Positions 55,786 through 64,000 of a DNA stretch of 64,000 nucleotides are shown here, in pieces. The stretch is from Diplocarpon mali (Eukaryota > Ascomycota > Leotiomycetes > Helotiales > Drepanopezizaceae). The first letter of the stretch is position 1. Each line of letters begins with the position of its first letter. Location of the stretch: NCBI GenBank assembly GCA_024741835.1, contig JAENRP010000093.1:62001-126000 (forward strand), given 5' to 3'. The notes beneath the pieces were generated by a model. That model was not told where the DNA came from, searched no databases, and saw only the letters and a program-made list of their open reading frames with translations. The translations under genes were made by a program, and so were the position numbers.

Positions 55786-57818
55786 CTTATACCAGTTAGA
55801 AAATCTATATTTCTCTATAGTATCCTTAGTGCTTATAGCTATATAAGTAATATCGACCGAGTTAGCGGGCGAGCAGGTATTTAATAGGATTATAGTTATA
55901 AAGAGTTTAGTACTAAGTATATATCGGGATTTAACGGTCTCGATAAGTAAGGAGGTTAAGAAAGATTTGTCTTCTTCTTCTCTACCGGCTAGGTCTTTTA
56001 AGTATATTCCTATTAGTAACTTCAGTTTGCTATTGTCTAATATACTTCCTTAGTTCTTTATTAGCGCCTTATAACTATCTTTCCTATCTTTCTATATCTA
56101 TTCGGGTTCGTCTCCTTTGCAGCTTAGGTACCCGTACTTTAATAGGTCCTTATTACAATTCTTATTTAAGAAGATCGTTCTAAATAAGGCGTCTGCCACT
56201 TTATTTCTATCTCTTAAGATATATCTGATCTCGATATTCAAGCTCCTTAGCTCGCAAGCCTATTTAGCGTAAATGCCTTTTAGTTAAGAGCAATATAAGA
56301 AGAATATTATCGGTTTATAATTGGTATAGATTATGCTTATCTTAGGCCCTTTTAATATAAACTCATACTTTCTTACAAATTCTATAATAGCTAGTAGCTC
56401 GCGTTTATATACTCTATAGTTCCGTTATGCCTTTAAGAATATAAAAGAGTTATATAAGATCAGGACTTGTACTTTATTTTACTATTAGGTAATAAGGCAT
56501 CTAGCGCCTTAGTTGCTAGCATCGCTATATATCTCGCTAAGTAAGACGTAGTCTTATTTATATATATCTATAGTATTAGCAGCCTTATCTTTTATTATTT
56601 AAAAGGATACTTATTCTATTTCTGCCTATTTCTAATCCACTTCTATAATTAGTTAAGTAAAGGGCCTGCTAATTATAAAGTAGTTTTTAATCTACCTTTA
56701 AGTAAAGCCTATTACTCCTAGGAATGCGCGGACTTTTATTATATCAGTAGGAATAGGCTATATTCGGATTTTTACAAACCTCTTAAGTTTTATTCGTACT
56801 ATCCCGCCACTTTTATATATAATGCTAAGTACTAGTATCTCTAATATAAACAATTTCGCCTTCTTAAAAGAGAGCTTTAATTATAATTAAAGTAACCTAG
56901 GTAGTAAATATTACTTTAAGAAATCATAAGCTTCTTCAAATGTCTTGAACCCTACTATAATATCGTCTATATAAAAGCAGGCCCTTAATAGCCTATCTGG
57001 TATTATTACTAAGAGTAGTAAGGGTTCTAAATCGTTATATCCTTCTATCTTAGCCCTTTAGGATTTTAGTATATGACCGAGTACTATATATATAAGTTTT
57101 ATAAACGAGAATCCTAAGGTATAAGATCCTTATAGTATCCTTATAGGTTAAAGCTATCCTTTTTTAAGTATAGTAAAGGCGAATAGGTATTAATAGGATA
57201 GGTAAATGCTTACTACTTAATAGCTATACTTAAGATCTAGTTAAAAGAAGCATATATATTTTAAGTTAGAGAGGTAATTATGGCATTTAAATGCAAGAGC
57301 TAAGTAAGTTCCTAGGTTATCTTCCTCTATATTGCAATAGTTGAATATAACTTTATACTCTTTAGTTTATTCTAAGTCGGGTTTATCTATTAAAATGGCT
57401 TAGGCGTTTTAGTCTAATAGTTTGCCGTTTGCTACTATAGTTCTCTTAAAGAAACCACAGTTTAACCCTTCCTCAATGGTTTTATTAAGCTAGTATTTCT
57501 TTTAAAGTAGCTATCTTTTCTACTATTTGATATTCCAAGGTTTAGTACTGGCCTTGAGTCTTACTTTATACTAGTATAGGTCGGTAGGAGGGATATCCTT
57601 AAGGTCTATTACTCTTATTTCTCTATAAGTATATAATAGTCTTTTAACCTTACTATCTGCTTCCTTATTTAGGATAAGATCTTTTAATATAATCTAAGAT
57701 TCTTAAAACTATTCTTTAATAACCTAGTCTAGTATTATAGATATTAGCAACCTCTTTACTCTCTTATCTATTAAAAACGCGCGAACTTCAAAGCTCTTAT
57801 ATTTAACCTTAGTTAATC

Positions 57819-58014
57819 TGTCGTGCAGAATAGGCGGAGTCTCCACTTATTCTGGAGACCCTCCACGTGACTCCTGCTAAGTCATAGACTCTCCCTTTTC
57901 TTTCCGAAGTCTCCTTACCATATATATATTAAAATAATACAATCAATCATCTTCTCCTACTTCTGCGAGCCTCCTAAGCGACCTAATAAAGGCCCTCCAG
58001 CCGACCGCACCACA
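57819..58014 (+). repeat. 5' LTR of the Copia element
   Basis: A 196-bp block starts TGTCGTGCAGAATAGGCGGA and ends GCACCACA. Directly after it comes gttataagccctataagc, identical over 18 bases to the TRIM primer-binding-site region. The block contains a tatatata stretch (57922-57931), as LTR promoters do. The five bases before it are TAATC; the matching right duplication would be beyond the window. The LTR is less RIP-damaged than the interior. Confidence 0.75.
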
Positions 58015-61000
58015 GTTATAAGCCCTATAAGCACTTTAATATACTTTCTCTTCGTATGCAACCAGCTAAAGGGCCCTTTAAGCTCCTAACCGACTTTTCG
58101 AGTATTTATAACAACTCAAAGGACCTTTATTTTTAATTAATAAATCTCTATTTTCTAATCGAACCTTATTTGCAAACTTTATTTATATACCCAATCTTTT
58201 CACTAGACTCTACTTAATATATCTAACTCTTTAAGCATCTCTAAGCCTTGCTTTAATACTTTTGCCTTTTAAGTGAAGTAGTTTAGTAAATATATATTCT
58301 TCGCTAAGCTCTATAATATCACCATTTTTACCAATCTAAGACTCCTATTCAAGTCAATTATAAAGACTAAGCCTTAAGCTCCCTTTATATAAGAGCTTAA
58401 GGAACTGGAAACGGCTAACCTCTATATAGTATACGCAAGGTTATATAAAGAGTATATAGCAACTCTATCCGAACAGATTTACGCCTGCTTTCCTTTAGGA
58501 GATCTATCAAAGGCTCCTCTTCTATAGGCTTTTTATAAGGATATTAAGGATAAATATAAAATCCTAATAAAGGAGCACTATATGCGTAAGGAAACTTAAA
58601 AGACCTAATACAAATACTATAAGCTACTCTTAAAATAAGTCTTTAAGACTATCGATAGAACGCTCTTAGCTTTTACAATAGCTTAAGTATAAATCCAAGC
58701 TAAGAAGCTCTCTTCTTTAATACCTAATAGAGATACTCTTATAACTAGAACTACTGCTAACGACCTATATTCCATTTTAGTAAATTAGCAACTCTTACTC
58801 TAAGGCCTAATATCTATTTTAAAGCGTAATATTACGCCTTCCGATAAGGCTATTCAATCTTAAATAAGGCTTTAGTATTGCGACGTATTACGCTAAGGCA
58901 AGACTAGGAGAACTAATACTTAATAGTAGATCTAAGAGTAGTAGGAGGCGTACCGCCTAATAGAATAATATAGTCTTCTTAAGATTAAAGGGAGATTAGG
59001 AGTTACTAACTTTTTAGACTTAATTATAGTAAAGATCAATCTGAGTTAGGCGACTTACTTAAAGGAGGAAATTATTATTAATAAGCAAATAGGAACCTTA
59101 TATAAGCATAACCTAATGCAGCTAAGCTATACTCTAGCGGGTATTAAATCTAATAGAGCGATCGATAATAAAGGGCTAGCAGTTTTTATTACTTAAGAGT
59201 CTCTCTTAGATGCCGAAACCCTTTTGCAAGCTTTAGCAAGCAGCTCTCGAAATCGCTCTATAAGCTTTAAAAGGGAGATCAGGCCTAAGTGCCCTTGTAA
59301 AGGCTTTAAAAATCACTATTAAAAGCCTTAAGACTATTGGAAACTATTATATACTATAGATAGGCGTAAGGAAAATATAAAGGTTCTCCCCTTATAAAAG
59401 GAGGTCTTATAAATACAAAAGGCGTTAAATGTAAGAGACTAGTTCAAGGGTCTCTAAGCATAGCTTAAGGAGAATAATATTATAGTAATAGCGATTGATA
59501 AATTCAAAGGAAAGGTTTTAGCCTTTAAGGAGGATAGTTTAAGTAAAAGGGAGAACTTACTAGTCTTTATAATAATAAATCCCTTTGCCTTTAACGCTTT
59601 TAAAGAATCGTTTAATATCTACTACCTCTTTAAGCTAAAACGCCACCCGCTCTCTTTAAATATGCTCTTTAATAATTACGCGACTACTTATATTATTAAT
59701 TCAAAGGATTTACTTATTATAGGCACCTTTAAGCCTTTTGGCGACTTATAGCAATATATTAAAGCAGGTACCTTAAGACTCCTAATCATTAGGAGAGGTA
59801 ATAGATATATAGCAGACTCTCTTTTATAGCGTAATAGCTCTCCTATAGGGATAATGCTTTGCAATATTGCTATTATAAAGGAGTTTATTACTAATATTAT
59901 CTTAGAGAGGCTCTTTGCAAATAAGGGTTTTTAATACTTTAGAGTAGACCTTACTTTGCGCTTTAGGAGCATTAGAGATTTTATAAAGCAAGCTCAGTTA
60001 AAGCGTTACTATAATCTCATTTTCTTTAAATATAAGCCTATTAACTATTTAAATCTTCTAAATATACTTTAATATAACTTCTCTACCTTAATAGCATTCC
60101 CTATAGCTGAAATAACGCTCTATAATAGGTTCCAGTCTAACTATATACCTACTAGGGTGCAGGATAATAATATATATACTTAATACCTTTGCGCTAGCCA
60201 CCTAAGCGCAAAGGCTCTTTAAGCGCTAATCAAGTGCACTAAAGGAGTGAAGATCAAGGGAATATAAAGGCTAAAGTACCTTATATATATAATAGCGTCT
60301 GCTAGGTAAGTTATTTCTTACGCTACCTTTAAGAACCGATCTTTAAGGCCCTTCTTTAAGATCTCTTAAGATCTCTTTAACTTTTTAAACAACTTATATA
60401 ACAGTTGCTTATAGGTTCTTTTAATTAAGGATAAGTATAGTAGTATACTTTGGACATTCCTATTAAGATCGAAGGGCAGAGATATAGTTATAAAGGTCCT
60501 CTAGGCCTTTAAAGCATAGGTAAAATGCTAATATAGGCTTTTAATTTGCAAGATTAAGCAAGATAATAATACTTTAGTAATCTTCTTAAGGGAAGACTCT
60601 CTTATAAAGTACTAGAGATAGGTAAAAGAGAAGGGAATCGATTTAAAGCTTACTCTTGCTTATATATACTAATCGAATAAAGGTGCGGAGCAAGTAGAAA
60701 GGGAGTTAATTAAACGCTCTATTAAAATAAGAATCTATGCCAGGCTTTTAATAAGCCTTTAGCCAAAAGTTATAAAGGCTACTATATACCTTTATAATAT
60801 CTCCCTACTCGCTAAGAAGAAGATAATCTTATTAAGCGAGGCTCTTTATAGTTAGTTTAAGTAGTATTTTCGATTCTATAAGCTATTACTTATTAAGCAG
60901 ATAATAGTAAGCTTAAAGCCCGACTAAAGTCGCATTTATATATATAGCGCTTGCGTATACCCTTTAATTAGAGAGAGGGAGGCAAAGAGGGACTGCCGAA

Positions 61001-64000
61001 CCTTTAAAATTGAATTATAAAGGCACTTAGGTTACTTAATTAAATATATTACCTTTAATATTTATAGAATTTGAGTTCTTATACTCTAGCGAGTAATAAT
61101 AACTTATAATATCGAATTCGATAAGTCTTTCTTTTATAGTCTAAAAGCTAAGCGCGCAAACCCTATATCGCACTAAGAACTTAAGATAACCCTCTAATTA
61201 ATTAGAGAGGGAAAGGGAGCTTAGGACGCTAAGTTTAAAGGCATTTTTAAAGAATTAGAGCTTATTGCAAAGCTAAACGCAATCGCTGTAAAAGAAGCCG
61301 CTATATAAGAAGAGCCTATATTATAGACTGATGCTGCTCTATAGCCTTTAATTAATAATATAAAAGGCCTTAACTTAAATCCAAATTCTTTAAGAGACCC
61401 GCTTAAAAACTTAAGGGTAGAAGCAAGCGAACTAAAAGCCACTTTACCAGTCTTTAAAAAGGCAAATAGCAACCAGAGCTCAAGGGTAATGATTCCTTAT
61501 AAAGGCCCTACTAAAGAAGGAACTATAGACAACTTTAAGAGAGTCTTTAAAAATAAGTTCTATAAGGCGATTAGCAGATCTTTAGCTGCTATTCTATATA
61601 AGAATAGAGATAGCTTAAGGACTTTAAGATAGAGTCTTCAATTATAAAGGCAAGCCTTAGTAAACTCTAGTAGAAGGCTAGAGGTACTACTACTAAGATT
61701 TAAGAAGAGCTTTAACAGTCTTATAAGAAGCGATTTAATAAAAGGAGTAGGCTTTAATAATATAATACCTTAAGTTATAATACTAGCTTAAAGACTATAG
61801 GCTTAAGAGATAGAGCTACCTAGACTCTTAAAGGAACCTTTAGTAATAATAAAAATAGAAGAGGAGACCTATAAAGAAAAGCGCAAAGAGGAACTCCCTC
61901 TTTTTAAGCAAAAGAGGATAAGACGCTTAAGCGTTAAGTAATAGGAGACTTTAAAAGTATATACTACTACTTTAAAGCATATACTCTCTTAAAGTAATAT
62001 TAATCTACCTTACTTCTTATATATATAAGAGTTTATATCGACCTTTTAAGTGAATAAATAGATAAGAGAGGATAAAAAGGACTATTTAATAGTTTATATA
62101 ATTATTAAAGCTATAGTTAATAGTTAGGCAAAGGATAGAGCGCAGTCTTTTAACTGCTTATAGCACTAAGGCTCTTTATTAAAGCCTCTAAAAGGATAGC
62201 TAGACTTAGAAAAGCACCCTTTTAGTAAACGATTTAAAGAAGGAAGGCGCTAAGAGATTAGGAATTTAGAATCTCAAAGTTGCTAGAAAATTATATAAAG
62301 GGATTACTTAAAACCCTTGCTAATACTATTAAAATGGGTTTTTACTTATAAGGTTAATAGCTCTAATAAGCTTTTAAAGTGCTAATTATAGCTAATTATA
62401 TAAGGGGATCTTTAAGATAAAGCTTCAATTTTCTCAACCTATGCAGCTACACTTATAGTAAGGTCTTTTAAAGTACTAATAGCGCTTACTATATACTTTA
62501 ATATAAAAGTAAAGCAGTTCGATGTTATTAATACATTTATTAACGCTTTTAAAGACCTAAGGAGTACTTTAGTCATATACTTCTTATTAAATGGCTTTAA
62601 GTGCCCTAGTATAGTAGTAGAACTGGACCGCGCGCTCTATAGGCTAAAAGACTCTCTAGTACTATAGTATAAGAACTTCGCAAGAACGCTTAAGGGCCTT
62701 TAACTTAAGCCATTAAGCGAGGAGCCTTATATTTTTATAATAAAGGATCGCATAGTCTTTATAGCATTTTATATTAACGATATTCAAGTGTTATATAAGG
62801 CCTTTAACTTAGATTAAGCGACTCGTTTAATTGAAGACCTAAAGAGGGCATATAAGCTTACTATTATAAGAGATATCTCTTAGTTCCTTAAAGTAAGGAT
62901 TATTTAAGATAAAAAGGTAAAGAGGATCTCCTTAATTTATAATACCTATATTAAGAAGATCGCTTAAAAGTTTAAAGCTAATATAAGGAAAGTGCCTAGT
63001 ACTCTATTGCTAAAGAAGGAGTTTGTTAAAAACTTAAGGTAAGCTTCTTTAGAAAAGGTAAAGGAGTACTAAGAGAAAATAGGCTTTATTCTTTATATAG
63101 CAATTATAATACGCTTAGATATTATATTTATAGCCTCTTAACTGTCTTTCTTCTTAACTAATCTAAGCTTTAAGTACCTCTTAGCTGCAGATTAGACGCT
63201 TTAATACCTATATAGTATACGCTTCTTAGGAATTGCCTATAGCTTTAAGGCTAAGGAATACTAATTGGTCGCATCTTTAGATACTTCTTTTAAAGATGAT
63301 TAAAAGACCTATAGATCCTTTTAAAGATACGTCTTCTTCTTATTTAAAGGACTAATTATTTAAAAAGCGAATTATTAAGTAACTATTATACTCTCTTCTA
63401 CTAAAGTAGAACTCTATAGTATAGTTTCTATTACAAAAGAGATAATAGCTATAAAACGCCTCTTTAAAGAGATTCGTATAGACTCCCTCTTTAAATAGAA
63501 TATATATTATAATAACTAATAGATAATTCAGCTAATTATTATAAAGAATAAGAAGATTAAGATAAGCCTTTAATATATTGAAATTAGTAATATATAGATC
63601 CGCTAAGAGTACTAAAGAGAAAGCTTTTAGATAATCTACCTCCCTATTAAGGAGATATACGCAAATAGGCTTACTAAGAACCTAGACCGCTAGAAGTTTA
63701 AAAGCTTCGTTTATTTATTAAACCTTTAGAGCTTTTAAATAATCGTTTAGCAACTTGCACTTATTAGTAAGTAGTTACTTATTACTAAGAGACTTATACT
63801 TATAAGTTCTTACTCTCTTATAATTACGTTTATTTATTTTCTCTTATAAAGTATACTATAGAAGCTTCTCCTTTTTTAAAAATATAAAATAGGTAATATT
63901 CTTAAGCTGCTATTATAAGGCATAACCCTCTCTTAGATTCTCTTAGCTAGGGCTAAGAGCTAAGATACTATAGCTAAAAGCTCCGCACAGATCTCCTTTT
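57819..64000 (+). mobile_element. RIP-inactivated Ty1/Copia LTR retrotransposon, 3' end outside the window
   Basis: Landmarks on the plus strand, in order: LTR 57819-58014; a CCHC-type zinc knuckle remnant (KCPCKGFKNHY) at about 59287-59325; protease (NNYATTYIINSKDL) at about 59668; integrase from about 60380 to 61190 (KYSSILWTFLLRSKGRD, SNKGAEQVERELIKRSIK); reverse transcriptase with FYINDIQV at about 62767; RNase H with LSSTKVELYS at 63391; and a terminal LTKNLDR at about 63674. Protease-integrase-RT-RNase H order is Copia. Every frame carries many TAA/TAG stops of the kind made from CAA/CAG/TGG by RIP. No 3' LTR is visible after 63730, although some non-coding sequence follows, so the element either continues or has lost it. 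The 5' end lies inside the Gypsy element, so this insertion is younger than that one. Confidence 0.88.

Larger units (their letters stand above)
53612..57818 (-). mobile_element. RIP-inactivated Ty3/Gypsy LTR retrotransposon (pol on minus strand)
   Basis: All frames are broken, but domain landmarks read in order on the minus strand: reverse transcriptase with FYIDDIIVG at about 56984-56955, RNase H with DASN at about 56531-56511, and an integrase core with IDFVGLF then YILIITDYFSRFI at about 54935-54830. RT-RNase H-integrase order and the YIDD box identify Gypsy. The 5' part is cut off at 57818 by the Copia element, and a TRIM is inserted at 55283-55780. A block with TG..CA ends at 53804-53612 (193 bp on the minus strand) may be the 3' LTR, and composition changes sharply at that point; no purine tract precedes it, so the boundary is tentative. 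The sequence is extremely TA-rich with few CA or TG dinucleotides, as left by RIP. Confidence 0.8.

Noticed and set aside
61221..61472. Minus-strand frame of 83 codons in the Copia block
   Set aside because: Antisense to the Copia pol remnant; chance open frame in RIP-mutated DNA.

Overview
The window comes from the nuclear genome of a filamentous ascomycete (Pezizomycotina). Genes carry one to three short spliceosomal introns (mostly 47-100 nt, GT..AG, with CTRAC/CTGAT-type branch points). Gene-rich blocks alternate with AT-rich, gene-empty blocks whose transposons carry the C-to-T / G-to-A signature of repeat-induced point mutation (RIP). The style of the lineage-specific proteins, especially the large one at 47.9-51.1 kb, suggests Leotiomycetes; this is inference.

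Layout. 0-8.4 kb is a conserved block: the 5' end of IMP dehydrogenase (minus strand), a 1,689-aa IQGAP/Rng2-type actomyosin-ring scaffold (plus), and a GPI-anchor-type six-cysteine surface protein (plus). 8.4-13.9 kb has no convincing gene: a G-rich stretch, then an AT-rich desert, then a pyrimidine-rich tract. 14-20.4 kb holds three consecutive minus-strand genes of unknown function; at least two appear to be diverged paralogues. 23.3-24.6 kb encodes a secreted proteinase K-type subtilase. 24.8-28.5 kb is a gene graveyard including a decayed MATE-like multispanning transporter. Two small secreted cysteine-rich proteins sit head to head at 29.2-30.9 kb, beside diverged repeats. 31-37.4 kb is an AT-rich desert with transposon remnants.

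37.8-51.1 kb is the second gene-rich block: an O-fucosyltransferase-like type II membrane protein, a ZIP zinc transporter, a Pro/Arg-rich protein, a zinc alcohol dehydrogenase and a 1,034-aa protein with two related C-terminal domains. 51.7-53.6 kb holds coding-like relics. 53.6-64 kb is a nested transposon block: a minus-strand Gypsy element, interrupted by a complete 498-bp miniature LTR element (TRIM) with a 5-bp target duplication, and by a plus-strand Copia element that runs off the window end.

The conserved genes do not form one pathway. The strongest uncommon signals are the intact-boundary TRIM that shares its LTR start and primer-binding site with the neighbouring Copia element, the three-gene family at 14-20.4 kb, and the effector-like pair at 29.2-30.9 kb.
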